Positions 49,938 through 58,594 of a DNA stretch of 64,000 bases are shown here, piece after piece (the first letter of the stretch is position 1; the number at the start of each line of letters is the position of its first letter). Where the stretch lies: contig JBBRCE010000021.1 in assembly GCA_038205115.1 (NCBI GenBank), forward strand, positions 1 to 64,000, given 5' to 3'. Source of the DNA: JBBRCE01 sp038205115. GTDB taxonomy: Bacteria; Planctomycetota; Planctomycetia; Pirellulales; JBBRCE01. Under the pieces are notes generated by a model. The model saw only the letters and a list, made by a program, of their open reading frames with translations. It ran no database searches and was not told the origin of the DNA. The position numbers were made by a program, and so were the translations under genes.

Positions 49938-52169
49938 ATGTCTGTCATCAGTTGGAAATCAATACTCAGTATGCTGTTGCCGGCCGACGACTCGGGCAGC
50001 CGGCGGCGGCGGATGATTCTGGAGCAGTTGGAACCGCGTGTCATGCTGCATTCCGGGGCCGGCACGTCGACCACGCAAGATACCATTGTGACATTCAACA
50101 CCTCGCTTGGTTCGTTCCAGGTCGAGTTGTTCGATACCGTCACGCCGCAGACGGTGGCCAATTTTCTGAACTACGTCACGCGCGGTGATTACGCCAACAC
50201 CGTGGTCCACCGCAGCGTGCCGGGTTTCATCGTGCAGGGCGGCGGCTTCAACGATGACCCGGCCAATAACTTCTCGGCCATCGCCACCGACCCGGCCGTA
50301 CAGAATGAATTCAACCTCAGCAACATTCGTGGCACAATTGCCATGGCTAAGTTGTCGGGCAATCCGAACAGCGCCACCGATCAATGGTTTTTCAACCTGG
50401 GCGATAACTCGTCGAACCTCGATCAACAAAACGGCGGCTTTACCGTCTTTGGCCGCGTGCTCGGCGCCGGCATGGACGTGATCGATGCCATTGCGCAACT
50501 GGCCACCACTGACGCCAGCGCCAAAAACAGCGCCTTCGGTGCGCTGCCGCTCCGCAACTTCAACGCTGGGCAAACGCCGCTGCTCGACGATAACCACCTG
50601 GTGCTCGTCAACAGCGTGCTGACGCTCGACAACGGCAAACTGGCCGGTACGATCTACGACGACCTCAACGGCAATGGCCAGCGAGATTCTACCGAGCAAG
50701 CCTTGGCCGGCGTAACCGTTTATCTGGATCTGAATCATGACAGCCAATTCGATGCTGGCGATCTCTCCGTCGTCAGCGCTGCCGACGGCAGTTACGCCTT
50801 CACCGGATTGGTCGCAGGCACGTTCGACGTGCGCGCCGTACTCGCCGGGCGAACGCTGACCGATCCCGCGAGCGGCACGCTGACCGTCGGAATCAGCAAT
50901 CGCGAAAGCGTGACCGGCTTGGATTTTGGTAGCCTGAACCGGCCGCCCATGGCCAGCAACGACAGCTACGATCTCAACGAAGATGCCGCGCTCAGCACCA
51001 CTGCGGCCAACGGCGTGCTGGCTAACGATGCGGATCCCGAGAGTCAATCGCTGACGGCGCAGCTACTGGTCAATCCTGCGCACGGCAAGCTGGCGCTGAA
51101 AACCGACGGCACATTCGTCTACACGCCGGACGCCAATTTTAATGGCACGGATTCATTCTCGTATCGCGCGTCCGATCCGCTGGGCGCGACTGCCACGGCA
51201 ACCGTCACGCTCAACGTGGCGGCGGTCGCCGATTCGCCCGTGCTGACGCCGATTGCCGACCAAACGCTGGCCGCTGGTACGACCTTTCAACTGCAGGCGA
51301 CAGCCACGGATCCCGACGGTCAGCCCAGCGACATCCGCTTTTCGCTGGCGCAATCGCCGCAGGGCATGACCATCGACGCCATCACCGGCAAGATCATGTG
51401 GACGCCTGCCGCCAACTTTTCTGGCGCGGTGGCTGTGATTGTCGCGGCCAATAAGCCAGGCCAAAACGTGCCGGCCGCGCAATTGATTTTCGATATCACG
51501 GTCAACAAGCCGGCATTGACGTCGGGGCCAACGACGCCGGGGCCCACTACGACGCCGCCCACCACGCCGGCACCTACTACGACGACGCCTGCCGGTGCAT
51601 CGGGCTTCAGTCTGGCGGCCGCGGCGCTGGCCAATTCCAACGCAGTGGTGACGCCGCCGTTGACGCTGGCGGTGACGGACAACACCGCCGCCGGTACCGC
51701 GGGGCAACTGCTGGCCAACGCGCCGCCTGCAGACGCTACGCCCGGCCTGCCGCGTCAGCCGGCCGAATCGGCAGCGTTGTTCCGCATTCACATTTACGGC
51801 GCGGCCAATGTTATTCCGCCGCCGGACAAAGACAAAGACGACAGGCCGGCCAGCAAATCGAACTCACCCGGCCAGACTCAAACCGATGCCCAAGCGCCTG
51901 CGGTTTCGGCCGATCTCAATTCCGCCCTGCCGCTCGATCCCTTGGCGATGCTCGATCATCTGCATTTGGAGCAAGGCTTGTTCGAATTGAGGTTGGCGGC
52001 GGCCAGTGCGGATGTGGGCCGAACGACGCAGTTCGACGCGGCAGCCGTGGACGTTGCCAGCGTGGAATATTTGTTTGCCAGTGGCGGATTGCCGGTCGAA
52101 GCGAATGACATGCAGATCGATTACGCGCTGGCCGCAGCTTGTGTGGCTGCCAGCGGCGATGTAGAATAA
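49938..52169 (+). CDS. LEPR-XLL surface protein with cyclophilin and cadherin-like modules
   Basis: A 743-residue protein started at the ATG at 49938; a GTG four codons upstream is possible. The planctomycete LEPR-XLL export-type motif is LEQLEPRVML (about 28-37). A cyclophilin-type peptidyl-prolyl isomerase domain lies at about 50-215 (FDTVTPQTVANFLNYVTRGD, HRSVPGFIVQGGGF, MAKLSGNPNSATDQWFFNL). Then come an SdrD-B-like module (DDLNGNGQRDSTEQALAGVT), a cadherin-like module with NEDAALSTTAANGVLANDAD, a putative Ig-like module, a Thr/Pro linker and an Ala-rich end. It is likely at the cell surface or outer membrane and may fold exported proteins there. Substrate unknown. Confidence 0.85.
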   Translation: MSVISWKSILSMLLPADDSGSRRRRMILEQLEPRVMLHSGAGTSTTQDTIVTFNTSLGSFQVELFDTVTPQTVANFLNYVTRGDYANTVVHRSVPGFIVQGGGFNDDPANNFSAIATDPAVQNEFNLSNIRGTIAMAKLSGNPNSATDQWFFNLGDNSSNLDQQNGGFTVFGRVLGAGMDVIDAIAQLATTDASAKNSAFGALPLRNFNAGQTPLLDDNHLVLVNSVLTLDNGKLAGTIYDDLNGNGQRDSTEQALAGVTVYLDLNHDSQFDAGDLSVVSAADGSYAFTGLVAGTFDVRAVLAGRTLTDPASGTLTVGISNRESVTGLDFGSLNRPPMASNDSYDLNEDAALSTTAANGVLANDADPESQSLTAQLLVNPAHGKLALKTDGTFVYTPDANFNGTDSFSYRASDPLGATATATVTLNVAAVADSPVLTPIADQTLAAGTTFQLQATATDPDGQPSDIRFSLAQSPQGMTIDAITGKIMWTPAANFSGAVAVIVAANKPGQNVPAAQLIFDITVNKPALTSGPTTPGPTTTPPTTPAPTTTTPAGASGFSLAAAALANSNAVVTPPLTLAVTDNTAAGTAGQLLANAPPADATPGLPRQPAESAALFRIHIYGAANVIPPPDKDKDDRPASKSNSPGQTQTDAQAPAVSADLNSALPLDPLAMLDHLHLEQGLFELRLAAASADVGRTTQFDAAAVDVASVEYLFASGGLPVEANDMQIDYALAAACVAASGDVE

Positions 52170-52269
52170 CGCACGAACGGGATTTGCGGCCGCTTGCAGC
52201 CTCGCAACTGCTAAAGTGCCATCGCTTGGATCGATCCGTCGAAACGAGCGACAACTTGAATAAAAGCCG

Positions 52270-52309
52270 CCGCGACCGCCAAACTCATTTGGCTCGTCGC
52301 GGTTTTTTT
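52270..52309 (+). terminator. intrinsic terminator of the LEPR-XLL gene
   Basis: Stem CCGCGAC (52270-52276) / GTCGCGG (52296-52302), with a nested GCCAAA/TTTGGC stem in the loop, followed by seven T (52303-52309), 100 bases after the stop. Confidence 0.85.
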
Positions 52310-52376
52310 ATGTCTGGTTACAAGTTTCCCGCGAAGTTTGTTAACTCGCTTTGCTTTCGCGCGGAGAGTATCTGTC

Positions 52377-53765
52377 ATGATCGTGCCTGCCCCATCCGGC
52401 AATGGTTCGGCTAATTCGGCCAGTCCGTTGAATGTCCCCGCCACGCCTACGGCGTCGGTAATGCCTACGGCGTCGGTAATGCCTACGGCGTCAGTAATGC
52501 CTACGGCGTCAGTAATGCCTACGGCGTCGGCCACCGCGCAACCGCCTGGCCCTTCCACATTGGCGGTCCACGCCGGCGAAGCGCGGCAAAAGCCGGGCAA
52601 CGCCATCACCGACCCGATCTTTGCCTCAAGCACCTACACGTTTGCCGACACGCAGTCGGTCATCGAGTTCATTGAAGAAAAGCAACCGCGCGAAGAATAC
52701 GGCCGCTACGGTAATCCCAGCGAGAAAATCGTCGAAGCCAAATTGGCCGCGCTCGAAGGCGGCGAGTCGGCGCTGTTGTTTTCGAGCGGCATGGCGGCCA
52801 TCGTCGGCCTGTTGATGGCCAAACTGAGTTCCGGCGACGAAGTGGTATTTTTCGACGAATGCTACCACCGCAGCCGCGAGTTTTGCAGCAAGCACATGGC
52901 GCGTTTTGGCGTGGTCACCCGTCAGGTTGCCGCCTGCGATTACGACGCCATGGAGTCGGCCATCACGCCGCGCACCAAACTGCTGATTAGCGAATCGCCC
53001 ACCAATCCGCATTTGAGCGTGGTGGACCTCGATCGATTTGCCGCTATCGGCCGCCGTCGCGGCGTGGAGACGCTGATCGACGCCACGCTCGGCACGCCGT
53101 ACAACGTCCGCCCGATTGCCGCCGGCGTCGATTACGTGTTGCACTCGGCCACCAAATACTTGGGCGGACACAACGATCTGTTGGCCGGCGTCATCATCGG
53201 CACCACCGCGCAATTGGAATCGGTGCGTGGCTTACGCGGCATCCTCGGCGCGGTGAATTCGCCGCACAATATTTATCTGCTGCAACGCGGTTTGAAAACC
53301 TTCGAACTCCGCATGCAACGTCATAACGAAAATGGTTTGGCCGTGGCCCGGTTTCTGGCCAATCATCCGCGGATCGAGCGCGTGTATTATCCCGGGTTGC
53401 CGTCGCATCCGTATTACGAAGTGGCCCGGCGGACGATGCGCGGATTTGGTGGGCTAGTAACCTTTTTGGTCAAAGACGCCGACTGGCGGCAAACGGCCGA
53501 CATCATCGACGCCGTGAAAATTCCCCGCATCGGCCCCAGCTTGGGCGGCGTCGAGTCGCTGATCGAACAACCGTTTGTGATGAGCTACTACGAAAAGCCG
53601 GCCACAGAACGCGCGCGGTTCGGCATCCCGGACAACATGATTCGACTGGCCTGCGGCATCGAAAACACGCAAGATCTGATCGACGATCTGGCGCAAGCAC
53701 TTGGCGGGGCGCAACCGACAGCAGATACGTTACCCGGCGATTGTAAATTGGAAATTGAAAAATGA
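52377..53765 (+). CDS. metB: cystathionine gamma-synthase-like PLP enzyme with repeat N-terminus
   Basis: A 462-residue protein started at the ATG at 52377. The N-terminal about 65 residues are low complexity with four PTASVM repeats. The body matches the plant-type gamma-synthase pattern: EEYGRYGNPSEKIVEAKLAA, SPTNPHLSVVDLDRF and the PLP lysine in LHSATKYLGGHNDLLAG. GVESLIEQPFVMSYYE lies near the end. It joins O-acyl-homoserine and cysteine into cystathionine for methionine synthesis. The last residues (CKLEIEK) read into the AT-rich repeat copy 2. The related lyase-type gene follows. Confidence 0.88.
   Translation: MIVPAPSGNGSANSASPLNVPATPTASVMPTASVMPTASVMPTASVMPTASATAQPPGPSTLAVHAGEARQKPGNAITDPIFASSTYTFADTQSVIEFIEEKQPREEYGRYGNPSEKIVEAKLAALEGGESALLFSSGMAAIVGLLMAKLSSGDEVVFFDECYHRSREFCSKHMARFGVVTRQVAACDYDAMESAITPRTKLLISESPTNPHLSVVDLDRFAAIGRRRGVETLIDATLGTPYNVRPIAAGVDYVLHSATKYLGGHNDLLAGVIIGTTAQLESVRGLRGILGAVNSPHNIYLLQRGLKTFELRMQRHNENGLAVARFLANHPRIERVYYPGLPSHPYYEVARRTMRGFGGLVTFLVKDADWRQTADIIDAVKIPRIGPSLGGVESLIEQPFVMSYYEKPATERARFGIPDNMIRLACGIENTQDLIDDLAQALGGAQPTADTLPGDCKLEIEK
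52446..52530 (+). repeat. 18-bp tandem repeat in the metB-like gene
   Basis: Units cctacggcgtcggtaatg start at 52446, 52464, 52482 and 52500, plus a partial unit at 52518. They differ only by g/a at one position and encode PTASVM. Confidence 0.92.
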
Positions 53766-53843
53766 GAAATGCAAATGGAATGCGATGCTGATCCCGGCGA
53801 CACTCAATTTTCATTTTTCAATGACCAGTTACTCATTCGCAAT
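53754..53843. repeat. AT-rich inverted repeat element, copy 2
   Basis: ATTGAAAAATGA (53754-53765, containing the metB-like stop) is the exact inverse complement of TCATTTTTCAAT (53811-53822). TACTCATTCGCAAT follows at 53830-53843 and recurs at 46010. The element fills the 135 bases between the two PLP genes. Confidence 0.65.
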
Positions 53844-53900
53844 ATTTCCTGCCTCCTCTTCCCGCCGTCACACTGTCCCTCGACACCACCCATCGCAACC

Positions 53901-55043
53901 ATGCAATTTCGCACCCGCGCCATTCACCAAGGCAACCAGCCCGATCCGCAAACCGGCGCGGTCGTGAATCCGATTCATCTGGCCACCACCTACGTGCAGC
54001 CTGGCGCTGGCGAGTGGGGCGAGTTCGATTACTCGCGCTCCGGAAATCCTACCCGCAAAAGTTTTGAAAACGCGCTGGCGGCGCTCGAGGGCGGTTGCGG
54101 CGCGCTGGCCTTTGCCTCGGGCATGGCGGCCACACACTGCGTCAGCATGCTCTGCGGAAGCGGCGACCATATCCTGTGCGGCTCGGACGTTTACGGTGGC
54201 ACTTATCGGTTGCTGCACAAAATCGTCAACCGTTCTGGCGTGACCGTTACGCTGGTGCCGACGGTCGATCTGGCAGCGGTGGAAGCGGCCATCACGCCGC
54301 AAACCAAGCTGCTGTGGATCGAGTCGCCCGGCAACCCGCTGATGAGTTTGACGGACATTTCCGCTTGCGCCGCGTTGGCCCAGCGCCACGGAATTCTACT
54401 GGGCGTCGATAGCACGTTTGCCACGCCGGTGCTCACGCGTCCGCTAGAGTTGGGCGCGGATATCGTCATGCACTCGGCCACCAAGTACATCGGCGGACAT
54501 AGCGACGTGCTGGGCGGCGCGCTGGCCGTCCACGATCCGGAACTGTTCAAGCGGCTGTATTTCGTGCAAAACGCCACCGGCGGCGTAATGGGGCCACTGG
54601 AGTCGTTTCTCTGTTCGCGGGGGCTGAAGACGCTGGAACTTCGCGTGCTGGAGCAATGTCGCACGGCCGCCAAGTTGGCCGAGTGGCTCGCAGGGCATGA
54701 GCGCGTGAATCGCGTGCTCTATCCCGGTCTGCCGAATCATCCGGGGCACGAATTGGCCAAGCGCCAAATGCAGGGCGGTTTTGGCGCAATGCTCAGTTTC
54801 GAACTGGCCGGCGATTACCAATTTGTCAAGCGCGTTGCCGAAAACACCAAACTGTTTCAACTGGCCGTCAGCCTCGGCGCGGTCGAATCGCTGATCGAGC
54901 AACCCGCCAGCATGTCGCACGCCAGTTACGACTCGGCGGCGCGGGCCGCATTTGGCATCACCGATGGCTTGATCCGCATCAGCGTCGGGCTGGAAGCCTT
55001 CGAAGACCTGCGCGATGATTTGCAGCAAGCCATCGAGGGCTAG
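53901..55043 (+). CDS. cystathionine gamma-lyase/synthase family PLP enzyme
   Basis: A 380-residue protein started at the ATG at 53901 (MQFRTRAIHQGNQPDPQTGA). Landmarks are YSRSGNPTRKSFENALAALE, ALAFASGMAATH, the PLP lysine in VMHSATKYIGGHSDVLGGAL and GAVESLIEQPASMSHASY. Both gamma-lyase and gamma-synthase activities occur in this family, and MccB-like lyase is the best guess. With the metB-like gene it could connect the cysteine and methionine pools in both directions. An eight-base hairpin follows the stop. Confidence 0.88.
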   Translation: MQFRTRAIHQGNQPDPQTGAVVNPIHLATTYVQPGAGEWGEFDYSRSGNPTRKSFENALAALEGGCGALAFASGMAATHCVSMLCGSGDHILCGSDVYGGTYRLLHKIVNRSGVTVTLVPTVDLAAVEAAITPQTKLLWIESPGNPLMSLTDISACAALAQRHGILLGVDSTFATPVLTRPLELGADIVMHSATKYIGGHSDVLGGALAVHDPELFKRLYFVQNATGGVMGPLESFLCSRGLKTLELRVLEQCRTAAKLAEWLAGHERVNRVLYPGLPNHPGHELAKRQMQGGFGAMLSFELAGDYQFVKRVAENTKLFQLAVSLGAVESLIEQPASMSHASYDSAARAAFGITDGLIRISVGLEAFEDLRDDLQQAIEG

Positions 55044-55060
55044 ACACGGGTAATCGTTCA

Positions 55061-55080
55061 GCGCAACGCTTTCGTTGCGC
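55061..55080 (+). terminator. GCGCAACG hairpin after the PLP gene
   Basis: A perfect eight-base stem GCGCAACG/CGTTGCGC with loop CTTT lies 18 bases after the stop. There is no U-tract, so it may be a weak terminator or mRNA 3'-end protector. Confidence 0.4.
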
Positions 55081-55093
55081 CGCTTCGTTCCGC

Positions 55094-55099
55094 TATAAT
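55094..55099 (+). promoter_or_regulatory. TATAAT -10 candidate
   Basis: Consensus TATAAT 52 bases before the ATG at 55151. A weak TTCGTT (55071-55076) is 17 bases upstream, inside the hairpin. Confidence 0.4.
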
Positions 55100-55150
55100 C
55101 GGCACTCGTTGGTCCGCGTCTCAACTCGACCCATTTGCCGGAGCCGTTGC

Positions 55151-56056
55151 ATGTTTCGCATGCTGATGTTCACGATTGCTTGCCTCGCCGCAGTGCCACT
55201 GTGGGCCGACGATCCCAAGAGCGAGACGCCCACGGCCGCAGACGCGGTGCTGTGGAAGATCAGCAAGGGCCTCTCGTCGCCAACCTGCGTCTACGTCGAG
55301 CCAGAAACGCAAACGCTGCTGATTGCCAACATTGCCGACACCAAGGGCGATAGCGACAAACTGAGCTGGATCACCAAGGCCGATCTCAAAGGCAATGTCG
55401 TCGAAGCCAAGTGGCTGGCCGGACTGCATGGCCCGCACGGCATGCGCAGCCAACATGGCACACTCTGGGTTTGCGATCAAACCGAGCTGTTGGCGGTGAA
55501 TCTCAAAGACGGCAAAGTCAAACAGAAGATCGCCATCGACGGCGCCAAGCAACTGACTGATTTGGCCATCGACGAAGAAGGCTTGGTTTATGTCTCCGAC
55601 CCGCCCGCCGGAAAAATCTACGTCGTCCGCGATGGCAAGGCCACGCTGTTTGCCGAGGGCGACAAGATCGAGTCGCCCAGCGGCTTGCTGATTCACGATC
55701 AAAAATTGGTCGTCGCCAGCGCCGGCCGCGAGCGCGACGAAAAAACACACCTGCCGACCAAGCCGGGCAATATCTTCGAACTTGACTTAACCACCAAGGA
55801 ACAAGAACGTGTCACCGCCAAGCCGCTAGGCAATTTCGCAGGGCTAGAAATGGACGGCAGCGGCGGCTACTACGCCAGCGATCGGTCAGAAGGCAAAGTC
55901 TATCACTTGGCCGACGATGGCACGGTGAGCGTCGTGCTGGAAAGCGCCAAAGGCGGCGCTGCGCGGATCTGTGTCGTTGGCGATCGATTGCTGATTGTGC
56001 CGCAGACTGCTGAGAATTGCGTCACCGCCTACGATCTGCAAAAGTTGATGCCGTAA
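55151..56056 (+). CDS. exported NHL/SMP-30-like propeller protein
   Basis: A 301-residue protein started at the ATG at 55151, giving a signal peptide (MFRMLMFTIACLAAVPLWA). Repeated blade-like segments follow: CVYVEPETQTLLIANIADTK, MRSQHGTLWVCDQTELLAVN, LAIDEEGLVYVSDPPAGKIY and GLEMDGSGGYYASDRSEGKV. This is the usual form of six-bladed NHL/SGL-type exported proteins. No catalytic residues can be assigned. It is 15 bases before the ASCH gene, in the same direction. Confidence 0.7.
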   Translation: MFRMLMFTIACLAAVPLWADDPKSETPTAADAVLWKISKGLSSPTCVYVEPETQTLLIANIADTKGDSDKLSWITKADLKGNVVEAKWLAGLHGPHGMRSQHGTLWVCDQTELLAVNLKDGKVKQKIAIDGAKQLTDLAIDEEGLVYVSDPPAGKIYVVRDGKATLFAEGDKIESPSGLLIHDQKLVVASAGRERDEKTHLPTKPGNIFELDLTTKEQERVTAKPLGNFAGLEMDGSGGYYASDRSEGKVYHLADDGTVSVVLESAKGGAARICVVGDRLLIVPQTAENCVTAYDLQKLMP

Positions 56057-56071
56057 ACCGCAGGCACTGCC

Positions 56072-56455
56072 ATGCTACTGTTCAAAAAGAAATTTCTCGA
56101 AGCAATTCGCGCCGGCGGCAAGACACAAACCGTGCGATTATGGAAGCACCTGCGGATGCGCGCCGGACAGCGGAGTTACATCCCCGGCGCAGGCTATATT
56201 TGCATTACCGCTGTCGATCCCGTGGCACTGGCCGAACTGACGGATGCCGACGCGGCGCTCGACGGCTTTACTTCGGCTGCGGCGCTGCGGGCTGAAATCG
56301 CACTGCTGTATGACTCGCTGGAGGCGGCTGACGTGCAAGCGTATCGCGTGCGGTTCGAACTGCTGCCGCCGGAACAGCAGCTTCAGGCAGCAGCCAACAA
56401 ACGCAGTTTGCAGGCAGCCAAGGCCGCGCAGTCCGGCAACAGCGACCCCGCGTAG
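56072..56455 (+). CDS. ASCH-like domain protein
   Basis: A 127-residue protein. It begins MLLFKKKFLEAIRAGGKTQT, then reads VRLWKHLRMRAGQRSYIPGAG. The K-x-Q-T-x-R pattern and the later LTDADAALDGF are typical of ASCH (PUA-related) domains. These bind RNA or hydrolyse modified cytidines; the role here is not known. It follows the propeller gene by 15 bases. Confidence 0.7.
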   Translation: MLLFKKKFLEAIRAGGKTQTVRLWKHLRMRAGQRSYIPGAGYICITAVDPVALAELTDADAALDGFTSAAALRAEIALLYDSLEAADVQAYRVRFELLPPEQQLQAAANKRSLQAAKAAQSGNSDPA

Positions 56456-56649
56456 CGCCGGCGCTCGACGGCACGTCGTCGGAGTCGCTACCAATGCAGA
56501 CTGTGACGGCAACCGATGTTAGGCTGCCTCGGTGCGTCGGCCGTATCCTGCCGGACGTCAGGCCGCTGTCGGCGGACGGAACATGCCTGGCGCGGAACGT
56601 GCATGATCGCAGCCAACCGCAGTTGATAAACCTTGAGAACGTAAACGCC

Positions 56650-58452
56650 ATGAGCTTGCGAATTGAAGATTACGCGTTGATTGGCGATTGCCACACCGCG
56701 GCATTGGTGGGTCGCAACGGTTCGATCGATTGGCTCTGCCTGCCGCGTTTCGACTCGGGCGCGTGCTTCGCTGCGCTGTTGGGTAGCGAGCAGCATGGTT
56801 GTTGGATCATTGAGCCGCAGGGCGAGGTGGTGGCGACGCGTCGCCGGTATCGCGGCGCGACGCTGATTTTGGAAACCGATTTCGAAACGACCACTGGTCT
56901 GGTCACCTTGATTGATTTTATGCCGCCACGGACCGACGAGCCGGATCTGGTGCGAATCGTTGTTGGTCAGCGCGGCACGGTGGCCATGCGCAGTCGCTTT
57001 ATCTTGCGGCCCGACTACGGTTCGATCTTGCCGTGGGTGCGGCAGTCGGAGCGCGGAATATACGCCATCGCCGGCCCCGACAGCTTTTTACTCGATTCGC
57101 CCATCAAGATGCGCGGCGAAGATTTCACCTCCGTCGGCGAATTCGAGGTGCATGCGGGCGAGCAGATTCCGTTTGTGCTGATGTGGCATCCCTCGAATCA
57201 GTCGTGTCCCGCGGCGATCGATGCCGCGGCCGCGCTGCAGTCCACCATCGAATGGTGGCAGCAATGGTCGGGCCGCTGCCAGTACCAGGGGCCGTGGAAA
57301 GAACAGGTCTTGCGCTCGCTGATCACGATCAAAGCGCTGACCTACGCGCCGACTGGCGGCATCGTGGCGGCGCCGACGACGTCGCTGCCGGAAATGCCTG
57401 GTGGCGTGCGTAATTGGGATTATCGGTTTTGTTGGGTTCGCGACGCGACCTTTACGCTCTATTCGCTGTTGAACAATGGCTACAACGACGAAGCCATCGC
57501 TTGGCGCGAGTGGCTGTTAAGGGCTGTGGCCGGAAATCCCGCGCAGCTCAACATCATGTACGGGCTGGCGGGCGAGCGCAGGCTGCCCGAACTGGAACTC
57601 GACTGGCTGCCGGGCTTCGAAAATTCTCGGCCGGTGCGGATTGGCAACGCGGCGCATCGCCAGTTTCAGTTGGACGTTTTTGGTGAACTAATCGATTCGC
57701 TGTATGTTGCTCGGCGGACTGGCGTTGCCGCCGACGATAATTCGTGGCGCGTGCAGCTTAAGCTGCTGGAGTTTTTGGAAACCGCTTGGACCAAGCCCGA
57801 CGAAGGGATCTGGGAAGTTCGCGGCCCGCGACGGCATTTCACGCATTCGAAAGTCATGGCCTGGGTGGCCGTCGACCGGATGATCCGCGGCGTCGAATAT
57901 TTTCACGAGCAAGGGCCGGTCGAGCGCTGGAAAGCTCTTCGCGCCACGATTCACGACGAAATTTGCCGGCGCGGATTCGACGCGTCGCAAAACAGCTTCG
58001 TGCAGCACTACGATGGCCCTGAGTTAGACGCCAGCTTGCTGATGATTCCGCTCGTCGGATTTTTGCCGGCCAGCGATCCGCGCGTGGTCGGCACCGTTGC
58101 CGCCATTCAGAAAAACTTGATGCACAACGGCTATGTGCAGAGATATCAGCCGAATGCCGATGTCGATGGACTGCCCGCGGGCGAAGGCGCGTTTTTGGCC
58201 TGTACGTTTTGGCTGGTCGATAATCTGCTGTTGCAGGGCAAACGCGACGAGGCTCAAGCAATGTTCGAGCGGTTACTGGCGTTGTGCAACGATGTCGGCT
58301 TGCTGTCCGAAGAGTACGATCCGGTGGCGCGGCGGATGCTCGGCAACTTTCCGCAGGCGTTTTCGCACGTGGGATTAATCAACACGGCCAGTAATTTCTG
58401 TACAGGTCGCCGGCCGGCGGAACACCGCGCCAGCGATGAGATCGACCGCTGA
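56650..58452 (+). CDS. glycoside hydrolase family 15 enzyme (glucoamylase/trehalase-like)
   Basis: A 600-residue cytoplasmic-type protein started at the ATG at 56650 (MSLRIEDYALIGDCHTAALV). The N-terminal GH15-associated part has GRNGSIDWLCLPRFDSGACF. The catalytic (alpha/alpha)6 barrel has GGVRNWDYRFCWVRDATFTL and WEVRGPRRHFTHSKVMAWVA, both typical of the glucoamylase/trehalase branch. The C-terminal GLLSEEYDPVARRMLGNFPQAFSH is also conserved. It hydrolyses alpha-glucosidic bonds, either glycogen-type or trehalose; sequence alone does not decide. Confidence 0.88.
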   Translation: MSLRIEDYALIGDCHTAALVGRNGSIDWLCLPRFDSGACFAALLGSEQHGCWIIEPQGEVVATRRRYRGATLILETDFETTTGLVTLIDFMPPRTDEPDLVRIVVGQRGTVAMRSRFILRPDYGSILPWVRQSERGIYAIAGPDSFLLDSPIKMRGEDFTSVGEFEVHAGEQIPFVLMWHPSNQSCPAAIDAAAALQSTIEWWQQWSGRCQYQGPWKEQVLRSLITIKALTYAPTGGIVAAPTTSLPEMPGGVRNWDYRFCWVRDATFTLYSLLNNGYNDEAIAWREWLLRAVAGNPAQLNIMYGLAGERRLPELELDWLPGFENSRPVRIGNAAHRQFQLDVFGELIDSLYVARRTGVAADDNSWRVQLKLLEFLETAWTKPDEGIWEVRGPRRHFTHSKVMAWVAVDRMIRGVEYFHEQGPVERWKALRATIHDEICRRGFDASQNSFVQHYDGPELDASLLMIPLVGFLPASDPRVVGTVAAIQKNLMHNGYVQRYQPNADVDGLPAGEGAFLACTFWLVDNLLLQGKRDEAQAMFERLLALCNDVGLLSEEYDPVARRMLGNFPQAFSHVGLINTASNFCTGRRPAEHRASDEIDR

Positions 58453-58594
58453 CCGCCTTTCGCGACGGCCCAAGCTTGGTATCATGATTGTGTGAGTTGA
58501 TCGACGTTGCGACCAGCGCCATCGGGGTACTGGCGCAACGCGCGTCGCTCACCATTCGGAATTCTTGAGCAGTCGTACAACGGCGATCTTCAGC

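Noticed and set aside
49959..51047. 362-codon reverse frame opposite the cyclophilin gene
   Set aside because: Cyclophilin and cadherin-like motifs define the forward frame; the reverse one has no motifs.
52446..52530. 18-base repeats as a possible CRISPR or iteron
   Set aside because: They are directly tandem without spacers, in-frame in the metB-like gene, and no replication gene is near.
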